This document shows positions 22,501 to 33,149 of a DNA stretch of 64,000 nt, piece after piece. Below the pieces are notes generated by a model that had not been told where the DNA came from, did no database searches, and saw nothing but the letters and a program-made list of their open reading frames with translations. This stretch comes from Favolaschia claudopus (lineage: Eukaryota > Basidiomycota > Agaricomycetes > Agaricales > Mycenaceae), in the NCBI GenBank assembly GCA_037176885.1, contig JAWWNJ010000076.1, forward strand, positions 62,001-126,000, in the 5' to 3' direction. The first letter of the stretch is position 1. Each line of letters starts with the position of its first letter. A program made the translations under genes and the position numbers.

Positions 22501-23487
22501 GGCGTCTCGGCGCGCTAGTTTCTGGTAGGGACCTTCTAGCACCTCGCGAACGATATCCGTGCCGGTAACGAAGTCGGATTGGACCGTCGTGTAAGGGTAC
22601 ACATCCGCTCGGGTGGTGTCCTCTGGCTCGTAGGCGTGGACGATGAAGCATGGGATGCCAGCGAAGAGGTTGCATAGCACGGATCTTTCGTTGAGCCCGT
22701 TGACCCACACGCCCAAGAAGCGTTCATCCGCCGGGGGGAATTCGACGCCTCGCAGCTGCTCCAAGGTCGGCTCACCGATAGAGCGCCGCGCATGCATCAT
22801 AGTCACCCAAGCCTCTTTCTCTCTCAACCCTCGCTGCACTCCAACGCCGCGATCCACTGCGTCCCACCAGAACCGGGTTCCCAGAAGCTCGGTGATTACG
22901 GTAGGCGTGGCGTACTGAGGGCGGGAGCTCCAAGTCGTCGAGCCCGAGCGGAGTTGAGCCTTGATCTCCTCCATGCGTTCATCGAGCTCGCGCCTCAACG
23001 CACTTAATCTTTCCACGTATTCCGGGCGGAATCTGCCCATCCTTCGGTCGTCCCTGTCCACCGCCCATTGATTCATCAGCGGTTCGTAGGCGGCGTACGC
23101 GAAGTCGTTCGACAGGACCATATGTTGACGGCGGATAAAGGGCCAGTGGGGCACGTCTTCTCCGAAGTAGTGAGGAGAAAAGAGGCAGTCCATCCTCCCT
23201 ACGTGTCCATCGTATCGACGGTCCTCCAACAATTTCGGAAGGGTTGGCAGCGATCCAGGTATCCTCCATCCAGGTAGAAATGGCGTCTGGGACGAGTTTG
23301 GTGACCACAGCTCCCACTTCTTTTCCTTCTGCTTGACCACCCTCGAATAGACCGTCGGGATTCGTCGTAGCTCGAATCTCATCCCCGAATAGACTTCTGG
23401 GCTGTCGTAGTAGCCCGCTGCGCAGTTCTGGCGAGCCGCTCGTAAATAGAGCGGGAAGAGGGGGTCGCTATCCGAAGAGGTCGCCAT
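19553..23487 (-). CDS. ORF2: RRM-like plus RS-rich (SR-protein-like) element protein, copy B
   Basis: Exons 23487-21197, 21051-20929 and 20783-19553 join in frame to 1214 residues. Both introns are 145 bp (GTAAGACTCC...CATTAAG). Residues 1-600 are unrecognised but well conserved between copies (LFPLYLRAARQNCAAGYYDS; LLGTRFWWDAVDRGVGV; FGVPVPQLPFVVM). Residues about 610-690 look RRM-like: a beta strand VLVVLGL, a helix IRAATFESMARDAF, an RNP1-like strand RMWIRFAT, a helix TEGRQAFGTVY and a strand LHLEYG. A Pro-rich linker follows, with repeated VRSPxP motifs, then a long RS/RH domain (RSRSRQHRRYRSRSPSR). The C-terminus is basic then acidic (KKKAKRGQRGGPRAKK, DDEDARMGPA). Domain knowledge: RRM plus RS is the layout of nuclear SR splicing factors. 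The link to splicing is inference. The ATG at 23487 was chosen because the same start follows the same spacer in all four copies. Exon 2 is 123 nt and phase-neutral, and is a duplicated exon cassette. Confidence 0.75.
20784..21196 (-). repeat. 268-bp intron-exon cassette duplication inside ORF2 copy B
   Basis: Two 145-bp introns (21196-21052 and 20928-20784), nearly identical to each other, surround a 123-nt exon. The exon repeats the sequence at the end of exon 1 (SPSPASSAPHIHKD). Distance between the two donor sites is 268 bp. The matching structure in copy C (donors at 49049 and 48798) has a 251-bp period with a 105-nt exon, so the number of inner 18-bp RSPxPA-type units differs between copies. 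Confidence 0.8.
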
Positions 23488-23759
23488 ATCGTCGGAATTC
23501 TTGAAGAAAAGGCCGCAGTCGAGATCGCGTCGAAACGCGCGTCAGGACCAGGCTAGGGGCAGGCGAAGAGGAAGGCGGTAAAGAAGAGAGGCCGTAGTCG
23601 GAAAGTCGATTTGTAGTAATAGAAAGATGCTCCGCAGGGATCGTGTCGAAACGCGTCCTAGCGAGGTGGAAGGAAAGAAGAGAGAGTACGAAAAGTTCCA
23701 AGTACAAATTCCCACGTACGTACAGTTTCGGCCGACACGTCCGGCCATTAAACAAACGG

Positions 23760-24690
23760 TAATTTATGTAGTAGATTCAAGTATTCACGCCTGAGTTCTG
23801 GAGCGTTTATAAGGTCCAGCTCGGAGACCCAAGGGTCGTCCGCTGGTCCATATCTCTGCCACAGCACTTCGAACATCCTTTGATTTCCCTTTGACGCGAC
23901 AGCGTTTTATGACCCAGAATGTATTCTTCCGTGGCTACAAGGTAGTGCGTTGCTCTGTGGGACGGACTACAAGATCGCCCTCCGGATTCACCAGCCCCGC
24001 TGCACCGCGCGGGTGATATCCTAGCAGCAAGATGTTGTGCGTATTGCTGCGTACGCTCGAAACATCTGTTTGATGGTAGCGTCTAGTATCTCCGTCTGCC
24101 CGTCCTTGAGCCACCACGGAGCGCCAAAACGCTGTAGGCCAGCGTTTGTCGCGATCAGCGATGATGCGCTCCGGCATCCCAAAGACATTGACGACATGGT
24201 TGCTTAGTACTGGTGCAAATGTAGCATTCGCCATTAGGGGGGCTTCGCGCTGACTCGAGAGTCGTCACAAGCGGAGAGATATCCATTCGCAGTCTTTCCC
24301 GGGTCCAGGATAGACGGATAACGCGTCGATGCTTTGAAGTCCGTTGGGGCGCGGCGCTGAGCCGTCGATCGGAATCGGCGGTCCGTCGCCAAGGCCTCTT
24401 TCTCTTCATTCTCTTCCTCTGCTTCCTTCTGCGCTATATAGTCCTCCTCATCCGGCACCTCCACCACATGAGCCCTTCGGACCCCTGCGGGATTGCCGGA
24501 AGAAGGAGTTGACCTCCCCCGCCATGACCCGGGTGGAGATCAAAGCATCCTTTTCGATGTTAACGCAACGACGCTCGTTGATGTCTTTAGCCCATTCCGG
24601 AGGTGGGGTGCGTAAAATCCGAGCTACCGCTCCAGGACCATCCTCGACATCCGCGAAGATGAAGCCTCGGCGTTGGAAGAAGTCCAATGG
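23760..24690 (-). pseudogene. Ty3/gypsy gag-like, integrase and chromodomain remnant (copy B)
   Basis: The gag-like piece (PPPEWAKDINERRCVNIEKD; DEEDYIAQKEAEEENEEKEA) is followed by NATFAPVLSNHVVNVFGMPE and RIIADRDKRWPTAFWRSVVA, then by a jump to GRADGDTRRYHQTDVSSVRS. A short chromodomain C-terminal piece remains next to the spacer. Copy C has the same jump at the same residue, so the deletion predates the split of B and C. Confidence 0.75.
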
Positions 24691-24699
24691 CCGCTCAGT

Positions 24700-25255
24700 C
24701 TCGTATCCCGCTACCTATACTTCATCTCTTCGAACTCCTTGGTGCGAATCGTGCAGCCAATGCGTCGTCTAGGAGCGCCATAGCCATCACATATTAAACG
24801 AGGGTTTCCCCACGTCCGTCCCAGAAAGGCACGATTGCGACGTTCAGCTTGTAGTTAAGCTGCACTACAAGCTGTCCAAGGAGAAGCTCTTCTTGGGGTC
24901 CTTCTCAAGGAAAATCGTTAGCGCCTCTAGAATCTGCTGAACGCCCTGGACCGCGTGAGCGGTGTTACTCAGGTTGTTCAAGTTCAGACTGTGGACTCGC
25001 TTCAACGTATTCCTTTCTTCTACCTCTCGCAATCTCACAGCTGCGGAATCCGATTTCGCCACTCGGTACAACCAAGATGAAAGTGGGCTGAAAGAGTCTA
25101 GAGTAAGCCACTGCGCTACTCATCCGTACTGGAACCAATGTCTATTTGATCAAAGTATGTCAATCGCTGAGGAGACACGCGGAAATGAAGCAAACCTTTG
25201 GGTGAAAAGCCGATAACCTCATCAGCAAGAAACCGGTGCGCAAGCATGGAAACAT
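24700..25255. other. Remnant sequence between integrase remnant and repeats
   Basis: Contains short frames and a segment (about 25070-25255, from TACAACCAAGATGAAAGTGG) that recurs at about 43020-43215 ahead of another repeat block. No gene is supported. Confidence 0.45.
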
Positions 25256-25259
25256 CAAG

Positions 25260-26500
25260 CAGTCTCAGATGTGGGGGTTGGACCGCTCGTTCACACCGAT
25301 TGAGCCTTGAGAGCGTCACGATCGTCAATGCCGCTGAGAGCGCTAAATGTGGCGGTTAGACCGCTCCTTCACACCGAGACCCGCAGCGGAAGACCGAAAG
25401 TATAGATTGAAGCGCCCATTCGCACCGAGACCCGCAGCGAAAGATGGAGAGGTGTAGATTAAAGCATTGGAAGCGTCGTCGCGCTCGTAGGTACCGCTGA
25501 GAGTCGCGAAAGTCCGGCTTCCCATGGTGCTTGACAGGCATTCTAACGCGCTCCCGTTTGCACGGTATGCAGCGTACAGAATACCTCAAGGGGGAGAGGA
25601 AGAATGTACGGTAACCGCTGAGAGCCTCAAGTGTGGCGGTTAGACCGCTCCTTCACACCGAGACCCGCAGCGGAAGACGGCGAGGTATAGATGAAGAAAC
25701 GAGTTTGGTGGGGTGAAATGGTGGCAAGGCTTGCAATCGCAAAACCGATGACCTCGACGGCCGTGATGCTGGCTACGAACGCCGAGCCGGCGAAGAGAAT
25801 TATGGAAGGGGAAGCATAAATTTAGTTGCGATGGAGGGACACCGTGGGTTTGTGCACTAGGCGGAAAACGGAATCCAGCATCTATTTGATGTGTTAATGG
25901 CTGGGGAGACTCAGATGTACAAAAACGAAGCAAACCTTGCGATGGTTAACCAATGCCCTCCCGGTGACGAATCTCAGATGCGGCGGTTGAACCCTCATTC
26001 ACACCGATTGAGCATTGAGAGCGTCACGATCGTCGGTGCCGCTGAAAGCGTCAAATGTGCTCCTTCACACCGAGACCCGCAGCGGAAGACGGAGAGGTGT
26101 AGATTAAAACATTGGAAGCGTCGTCGCGGCGCGAAAGTCCGGCTTCCTATGGGGCTCGAAAGGCATTCTAACGCGCTCCCGTTTGCACGGTATGCAGCGT
26201 ACAGAATACCTCAAGGGGGAGAGAGGAAGAATGTACGGTAACCGCTGAGAGCGTCAAATGTGGCGGTTAGACCGCTCCTTCACACCGAGACCCGCAGCGG
26301 AAGACTGAAATTGTAGATTGAAGCGCCCATTCGCACCGAGGTCCGAGATTCGTAGATTAGAGCAGCGTCGTCGCGCTCGGGCGCGAAAGTCCGGCATCCC
26401 ATGGTGCTCGGCAGGCATTGCAACGCGCTCCCGTTTACACGGTATGCAGCGTACGGAATACCTCAAGCCACATGCAAGATGGAGAGAGGAAGTTGAGTGT
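25260..26500. repeat. Hairpin-bearing repeat block (copy B 5' region)
   Basis: Repeats of the GCGGTTAGACCGC hairpin unit with CTCCTTCACACCGAGACC, CGCAGCGGAAGAC and the AACGCGCTCCCGTTTGCACG stretch. The 300-bp block at 25670-25925 matches those of copies A and C. Confidence 0.8.
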
Positions 26501-26599
26501 ACGAGTCACGCAGTGACGACCGAAAAATCCCCCAGTAACTGAGTAAGGTCATGACTCATCGCGTCGGACGCACTCGCGCTACCCAAAGCCTCCTCCCTA

Positions 26600-26830
26600 C
26601 TATCCAGCAGTCCAGCCCCAAAGGAAAATATAAGAAGTTATACTTCTGGCGACTCCACTCTTAGCAGCTAAGCGAGTCTAAGACTCGCAGCGCTGAGTGA
26701 AGCTCCAAGTCGTCTATCTTAGAAGCCCTCGCGGTGAGCTCCATTGTGATGCGAGTCGGTTGGTGGCTTCTGGGAAGGATAGGAAGTGAGCCAGCGCCTG
26801 TGAAGCGCTGGCGAGGTGAGTATGAGGCGA
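26600..26830. repeat. Structured module with nested hairpins
   Basis: Contains the hairpin element at about 26654-26702 (outer CACTC/GAGTG, conserved AGCAGCTA and AGCGCTGAGTG, inner GCGAGTC-TAA-GACTCGC). A second hairpin CCAGCGC...GCGCTGG lies at about 26789-26812. The whole module recurs at 57570-57775. Confidence 0.75.
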
Positions 26831-27240
26831 GCGCTATTGAATATTGAGCGCTCGTCATCGTTGTAACCCTTCGACACGGAGTCGTGTTACCCTGAACAGG
26901 AGCCCCTGCAACACCGGGGCCGTGGAGCAGTTGGACGCGTGCTCAGGCATGCGGGGGGTCTAACCTTCCGGTTTCGCCGTAGAGATCTCAGCCTTCACAC
27001 ATCGTAGTAGATTGCAAAGTAATATACATGTACATACTTGTACGAGATATCTTTTTAGTAAGCGAAATAGTAAGTAGTTTATTACAAGTTTATTAGCGCC
27101 TACTACCCTCCGTTCTTGCGTTCTGAGCTCCTACTTCCTGCTACTATACATCTACTCAGATCCTAAGTAATCATTCTTTGTTTTCTTTTGAGCAATTCTT
27201 TTTCGCAATATTTGTACGTTCAATAATGTGATAATTTATT
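26831..27240. other. Element end and AT-rich spacer
   Basis: Holds several small hairpins (for example GCCCC...GGGGC near 26897-26915) and a tRNA box A-like stretch TGGAGCAGTTGG near 26923, then the LTR-like terminal segment (27011-27077) and AT-rich sequence downstream of the XPG-like gene stop codon. No gene. Confidence 0.45.
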
Positions 27241-29022
27241 TCAATCCGATTCAGTCAAATCGATAATCTCTCGAGCTCCTGCATCATCGGTCACCATTGT
27301 TTCTTCCCCTCCGACGGACGCCGTCTGACCCTCCTCATCATAGTCGCAATCCTCTTCTTCAGAGTCAGAATCCTCATCGGAATCTATGATCTCGACAATA
27401 TCATTGGACTGTTCAAGAATATAGTGAGCAGATGGATTATAAGTTAGAAAGCGTGAAGAATACCGAGATAGCCTGCATGGCGAGGTTCGTTGCGATGGCG
27501 AGAATAGAGTGCGGCACAGTTAGTAAAATTGACTCGTTTTCGGTGGGCGATGTAATTTGACCAATCCGCTGAAAATTTTCGGTCGAGATACGGATTCGGT
27601 CCCTTTGCATGCTAGGGCGTCCATCATCTAGCCCACTTCGAGATGATTGAACAAGTTTGACAAGATGGGCATTGGTATATGGCGTCATGAATTTTTGAAG
27701 GGGTGCACTGTACATGACGAAGCGCTCAAGTATGCTATCAGAAACATCATTGTTTAGGGCAAAACGAAAACAAACTTACAGAGGAAATCATCCTGAAGCC
27801 TACCCCTGGCCAAACGACAGTCGGGAAGCGCTTCACCAGTTCCTCTCCACTCCAATTCAATCTATCTTTGGCAAACGCCACTAACGCACGGATATCGGGT
27901 TCCCGCGGTACCCAATCCTCGCCTTGCGGTGCCCTTCCGATAAAATTGAAAGACCATGATGTGTAAGGGTTTATATAAAGATCAATGACGCGACTGCTCG
28001 GAAACGTATCCATAATTGAGGCCGCCAACCTAGGCTGTTTCCTTTGCAGTAGGTTCGAAGAATTGGTCCTCAGTTCGGCACGCAGACGATCCCGCCACAG
28101 AGCGAGCTCTTGGCTGCGCTGGTCTCCTGCAAATGAGACAAGAATATGACGCAGCTCTCGCCCAAACCCGCACTTTGCGAGCGGGTGAGCAATGTTAGCG
28201 CCACAGCCACGGACACCGTCGTCGTAGTCACCGCCAGTCAACAGAACAAATAGCAATAGGCCGTCTTCATCAAGATGGAACGGCGCTGATGTGAGCCTCG
28301 TTGAGCTGAAAATCTGAGCGTTTGTTTCGATGTTTGGCCTGACATATAGTGAGCTCGGGAATTGTTGTCAAAAAACTTCACCTTACCCGAGCTTCCGAAT
28401 TACGCAGACGGCGCCATAGACAAAAGTGTCACTATCCTCAGTGATTACAGCATCAATGAAGCCGAGTTTGTTCATTTGCGCAAGCTCGGCTTCAGCCTCT
28501 CCCGGCGCCTTTGTAGTAAGGTTAACACTACGTCTCTTGTGTTTGAATGATCTTACCTGATGATGATAATATCCAAAGGCTTCAATGGCAGCTTTACAGC
28601 CTTCAACCAACTGTTGAGGTTGAGCGAGGACCTGTTTACCGCGTTTGATCAAAGGTCTTCCAAACCCGTCGAATACAAAGATTAGAACAAGCGGTGCCCG
28701 AGACCACTGGGCGAGTTTGAAGAAGAAGATGCGGAATATATCTGCGAGTCCCATTGAAAATTGCAACCGTTGAATTGCGGCAAGCAAGATACTTGAAGTG
28801 ATTATCAGAGAATGAATGGCGAGGTTTGGAAAATATTGACCTGATATCTACGCCGACAACAAGGGCTCGTTGCTTTCTATGGTTCCGTTCAAAGCCCTCC
28901 AGTGTCGCAAAATTGAGGAGAGATCTTTGTTGGGCTGCATGTTCGATAACCTGTATATTGTCAGTGTTTTATTCAGGCGAGCGAATATTTGCATTCACAT
29001 TCCATAAGCCATTGACTCCCAT
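27241..29022 (-). CDS. XPG/GEN1-like structure-specific nuclease (PIN-like domain)
   Basis: The start MGVNGLWN at 29022 is the classic XPG N-terminus. After the first intron comes VIEHAAQQRSLLNFATLEGF, RALVVGVDIS, then LVLIFVFDGFGRPLIKRGKQ, AAIEAFGYYHHQ, and after an intron APGEAEAELAQMNKLGFIDA and TEDSDTFVYGA, the XPG I-region with its acidic metal ligands (E-x-E and D-x-D). The next exon has LLLFVLLTGGDYDDGVRGCG, the helix-hairpin-helix entry with catalytic Asp. The C-terminal exon is acidic (SDEDSDSEEEDCDYDEEG). Stop is TGA at 27241-27243. Family knowledge: these enzymes cut flaps or Holliday-type junctions in a metal-dependent way. Agaricomycetes carry many GEN1-like copies of unknown role. 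All expected acidic ligands that I can place are present, so it may be active. Confidence 0.85.
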
Positions 29023-29160
29023 TGCAGGGATGGATGGTGGGCGGAGAGAAGCGATGGAATCCCCTGTCTTACCCTGCTTGATCGTTTCCATGTATCGCAC
29101 AACTGTGATTACGGTGAGAAAAAAATAATATATTCGTAGGGTATAGGACATCGCTAGTCA

Positions 29161-30335
29161 AAACTTGATCTTCTTTGCGCGGCGTGGGTCAATTGCTTTC
29201 TGTCTGGCCCTTTTCTCCGTCGAAAGAACAATGGCAGGCCCAAGCTGAGCAGGTTGGGTGGCGGCATTGCTTTGTAATTCTTCATTCGATGACGACGATG
29301 AAGAGGATTCCTGAAAACATTTAATTGAACTGTTCGGAACGGCATAAAAAGACTATACTCACCATTGTAGGAGCCGCCAGACTCTTCCTCATCTCTGCTA
29401 CCTTCTTGCTCAGCTAATTGAGCGATGTTATCCCGTTATTCCAAGCATTCCTGTCAGCTCATCGATTACAACGGTCGGCGGGACATGTCGCCGTTCAGAC
29501 GACTTGGAAATCCATTCCGGGACATCGCGGAAGCGTGACCAAGCTTTCTGAATATTCTTTCTGGTGAAGTTTTGATAGAGCACACTCCTGTCGAAAACGG
29601 GCAACACATACCGTAACGTCGAGTGGAGTTCGCCATTGCGAGTAGAAATGAGCTTCCACATCGCGAAGGGGCGATTTCACTCCAATCTGGACTTCCGCGC
29701 TATTGTCTCTCAAGCGTTCGATCAGAGACACTACCGACATCCTCAAAAAGTTCCGACCAAAATAAATGAAAAGGTTCAGGTTATATTGCAGTGGTCCTCC
29801 ATCTTGTACAGGGGTATGTGCCGTTCCACGTCGTTCGACCCCACCGGCTATTTCTTCCAGAGACACCTATCCCAAGCAAAACAGTGAATGCGCGTTCAAG
29901 GTAGGGAGATCAAACCCACCTTGAATGCGTCGCAACCTTGGATTCCTTACGTCTGATCAACCCCCGCATGATGCGTTTGTTCCTTTCACCGCCGCTCACG
30001 GGGGAAAATGATATCTTGTGAACGGCTCAATCGAAGAAAAGGCATAATATGAGATGGGAAACGTACCTCGCAGATAAACAGTAGCTTAGGGGACACTTCC
30101 AGAGTGGAGAGCAAAGAGACGCCGACGTAGAGGGCGGTGCAATGGACATAGGAAATAGTTCGAGAGCTGAAGCTTTAGGAGGCTCAAGAGGCAAGCTGTG
30201 GTGGAATAGAGAGACCTTGGCCTGTAGCGCCCCAAGGACAGCAGCGAGTTTGTCGTCAAGAAACCGTACGTTGCACATGGCGCTGGTGTAAGTTTGGCTG
30301 GCAAGCAGGTTGCAGTTTCCATCGGGAGAGGTCAC
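29161..30335 (-). CDS. Unrecognised multi-exon protein
   Basis: Exons inferred from frame and splice sites give, in order, CNVRFLDDKLAAVLGALQAK, a segment with LLSTLEVSPKLLFICE, ISFSPVSGGERNKRIMRGLI, SLEEIAGGVERRG, YNLNLFIYFGRNFLRMSVVS, LIERLRDNSAEVQIG, NIQKAWSRFRDVPEWISKSS, LSKKVAEMRKSLAAPTM, a run of seven serines, and a basic tail ARQKAIDPRRAKKIKF with TGA near 29152-29161. The exon joining in the first third is uncertain. The C-terminal basic cluster could be a nuclear localisation signal. I do not recognise the family. Confidence 0.5.
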
Positions 30336-30460
30336 AGAGGAGCACGGAATGTGACGGTGAGTGGAGAGTGGAGCGGCAGGACGCGTCGAGGCAGACGCAT
30401 CTTCATGGTGGAAGCTTGACCCAACATACGTGGGAATTTTGACTTTTCACCTTCTCTCAC

Positions 30461-30655
30461 TCAACCATGCACGAGCTTGACGATACGCTGCTCAACGTCC
30501 GCTTTTGATTTTCTGGAACACCGAAGGCATTCGAGTTGCACCCAGGGTTCAGGCGTGCCGCGTTCAGCACGTAGAACCCGACCCAGTGCTGCCCTCGTCT
30601 GATTGCACTGTACCATGTCAAAGATGCCGGCCTCCAGCACTCGGGCTTTCTTCAT
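30461..30655 (-). CDS. Possible short gene or exon, unrecognised
   Basis: A minus-strand open stretch with natural-looking composition (QTRAALGRVLRAERGTPEPW, QLECLRCSRKSKADVEQRIV) ends at TGA. It may be the last exon of the neighbouring minus-strand gene at 30.8-31.8 kb or a separate small gene. No domain is recognised. Confidence 0.25.
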   Translation of the reverse strand: MKKARVLEAGIFDMVQCNQTRAALGRVLRAERGTPEPWVQLECLRCSRKSKADVEQRIVKLVHG

Positions 30656-30792
30656 CTAATGGGACAGTGCGCCATGATGTTAATAATTATGGCCCTGTTG
30701 ACGCGGTGACAAAAATAAAAAAATATTCGTTTATCATTGATGAGGTAAAAAAGGCATTGGTCTAGGGATCATGATACGCGTGTAAATGAGCT

Positions 30793-31804
30793 TCAGGCGA
30801 CAGTGGACCTCGACGCCCGCTTCACAATTGCCGACGCCTTTTTCAGGGTGACCACCTTCCCCCCTCGGTTGTAGCAGAAACGCTCCGCGAATTCAGGGTC
30901 TGTAATCAGCTCTGCAGCTTGCTCCTGCTCAATTTGCTGCCGCCTTCTTCGAATAATCTTCATTGCCTTTGTGTACGATAGAAACTTGTGAACGCCGTTT
31001 TCGATGATTGAAAGAAGGTCCCAAAACGAGGCACGTTCCTCTGGTCCTAATGACTGATAGTAGCGCAGGAGGACCTGCAGCGCAAATCTGTTAGCACTGC
31101 CTGAGGGATGCTAGTTGACTCACGGTTATCTCAGAATACCGGTGTCTGAGTCCATTCCATTGCTGTTTCTTCCAGGGTGCAGCATACAGCTCCTTCCACA
31201 GTACGCCCGGGATCCCTACTTTCTCGCCATCGATGGTGAGTTTGAGAAGCGCGCGGCTTGGATCCCATTCAGGCAGCCTGTCATCCCACCAAGACATAAT
31301 ATTGTTCATGACTTGGTCCATTGGCCCGCGAAGTTCAGAATTGAAACCCGGCGGATCCGGAACCTGGGACTCCGTTACAGTCAAACGTTTGCCTTTGAGA
31401 ACCAAACAACGAGTGGTTGCAGAGAATTCGGATGATATTCCAGGAGCGGAAAAGGTCGAGGCAGAAGGAGCAAATGATGATGGATGCGGGAAGGACTGAG
31501 TTTTTGTGTCGCCATGCATGGGATTTGTGAAAGACCTTAGCACGTTGTTTGGTAGTTCGGAGACGAGGACAGGAAACTGGGAGTTATTTTCGGAATTATT
31601 AGCACCTCCGATATCCTGGACAGCGGACGTTGAGACCGCTAGGATGGTGGGTTGGAGCACGGGGTGGGGTATAGATCCGACATAGGGAGAAGCTGCCCCA
31701 CTCTGGATAGAGGCAGAGGGCTTGGATTGGAAAACCTGGGCAGCCTTGTGGAGCGTTGGCAATGAGAATACTAAACGCGCAAAGAGAGTCAGGAACACAC
31801 CCAT
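30793..31804 (-). CDS. Unrecognised Agaricomycete-type protein
   Basis: Two exons join in frame. Exon 1 (from about 31804) has a Ser/Pro-rich part and then MDQVMNNIMSWWDDRLPEWD, LLKLTIDGEKVGIPGVLWKE and PWKKQQWNGLRHRYSEIT. Exon 2 runs VLLRYYQSLGPEERASFWDL, a basic helix KIIRRRRQQIEQEQAAELI and RFCYNRGGKVVTLKKASAIV, ending TGA at 30793-30795. The start is uncertain: an upstream exon reading MSTKRWEAKSVNDSTLSLAV may belong to it. Proteins with a ...LWKELYxAPW motif are common and multi-copy in mushroom genomes, often near transposons, but I know no function. Confidence 0.55.
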
Positions 31805-31822
31805 ATCAAGGGATTCATTCCC

Positions 31823-33149
31823 TTGGCCTTGTACGACGTCGAAGTCACAGCCAGAGATAGAGTAGAATCATTAACACTTTTCGCTTCCCAGCGTTTGGTA
31901 GACATTTTCTTGGTCTTCGATCCCTGTCGAGGCCCAAGATGCGAAAGCGTGGTTCCAGGGATGAGCCTGCAAAAATCATCAAAGACGAAGAAGCCGAAGG
32001 GCGATTACCCACGCAGCCCAAGAATTCTTGTCTTTACTGAAGCGGATGAGGCGGTCCTTCAAGACCGTAATCGTGCCAGAGTTCGGAAGTGAGTACTTTT
32101 TACATAGGGCTTGATAATCCTTTTTCTTCAGGCCGTTGTCTCTGGTCGATCGGTGAGGTCTGACTCATCTGTGGTGGAATGCTAGACTAACAGTTCTTCT
32201 TGCACAGTGAGGTGTATGCCGTCGGAGTCGTAATTCCCGAGGCTAGGGAAAGGATGAAGTACCATGGCCCAAACCAAATGGTGAGAAAGCAAGAGAGCTC
32301 TTTGTTAGGGGTCGTCAATTTCAATTCTGCTCGGGAGCAACGGAACTTGTCTCAGCTTAACGACCGTGGGCAAATGAGAATTACTCTGGCTTTGATTGCA
32401 AGTCGCTCATGCTCAAGCAGATCCCCGCATTATGCGGCAAAGATGATCTTCAGCGCCGTGGAGCAGATAGAGACAGTTATGTATGCACAGTCGCGCAGGT
32501 GGACAGGAACAGGAATCCACATTGACAAGATCCGCGCGTCGCCCCAAACCGAGTGCTGAGAAACGTGACTGCAGCATCTCAAACATTGCCCTGGAACGGG
32601 AGGCACACATCCTTTCCGTGTAGCACGCGCTCGATCTCAAACACTGAATCTCTCTGCAAGCTCGGGACACAGAGGCTCCTGGGTGCGTGACACGAAGGCG
32701 AGAAACCAGAGCGGCTCCTCCACCACTTCCAACACGCAAACGGTAACCGAAAAGCGCCAGATTTGAAGGTCGAGAAGGCATGTCCATTACAATTTGCACC
32801 TGGTCGAAGCCCATAACAAACAGCTAGTATGCACCAATGCGAACAAAGAAATTGAAGAGAGAAGAGGCAGCCGTGGTTGCAGGAAGCGAAGGTGAGCGGG
32901 TACGAGAACGAGCTCAGCCAGGCGGGATGTACAGCGTAACACGCTCCTGGGGTAAACATAGCTTGAAACTCTGACGATCCAAATGCGATTCATCCATACT
33001 TGAGCAGCTCGCTGCTCGAAGCGAAGAGCAAGGAGCAGTGTGGCCCGGGAAATACTGTGTGGTGGCCGTCGGGGGGTTACCTTTTCAACGAACAGCCGTG
33101 TCCCGACGAATTAGGCCACTGTGCTTGATATAGAGCTGAATTCGCCGTT
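31823..33149. other. No confident gene
   Basis: Open frames on both strands (plus 31823-32092, plus 32200-32559, minus 32413-32814) overlap and lack motifs. A minus-strand stretch ITVLKDRLIRFSKDKNSWAA near 32.0-32.1 kb could be an upstream exon of the preceding minus-strand gene. Confidence 0.35.

Larger units (their letters stand above)
19427..27075 (-). mobile_element. Element copy B: deleted chromovirus with intact SR-like ORF2
   Basis: Order on the minus strand: terminal sequence (27.07-27.0 kb), structured repeats (26.8-25.2 kb), gag-like and integrase/chromodomain remnant (24.7-23.76 kb), 0.27 kb spacer, intact ORF2 (23487-19553), 3' end to about 19427. The right terminal segment (GAGATATCTTTTTAGTAAGC, then GAAATAGTAAGTAG) occurs in the same orientation at the 3' end of copy C (47341-47380) and in shortened form at 19429-19460. 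This is the pattern expected of LTR-type terminal repeats, though exact LTR borders and target duplications could not be fixed. Confidence 0.65.

Noticed and set aside
32413..32959. Overlapping minus-strand frames of 126-133 residues
   Set aside because: No motif, atypical composition rich in Cys/Ser/Arg, and no splice links to neighbours.
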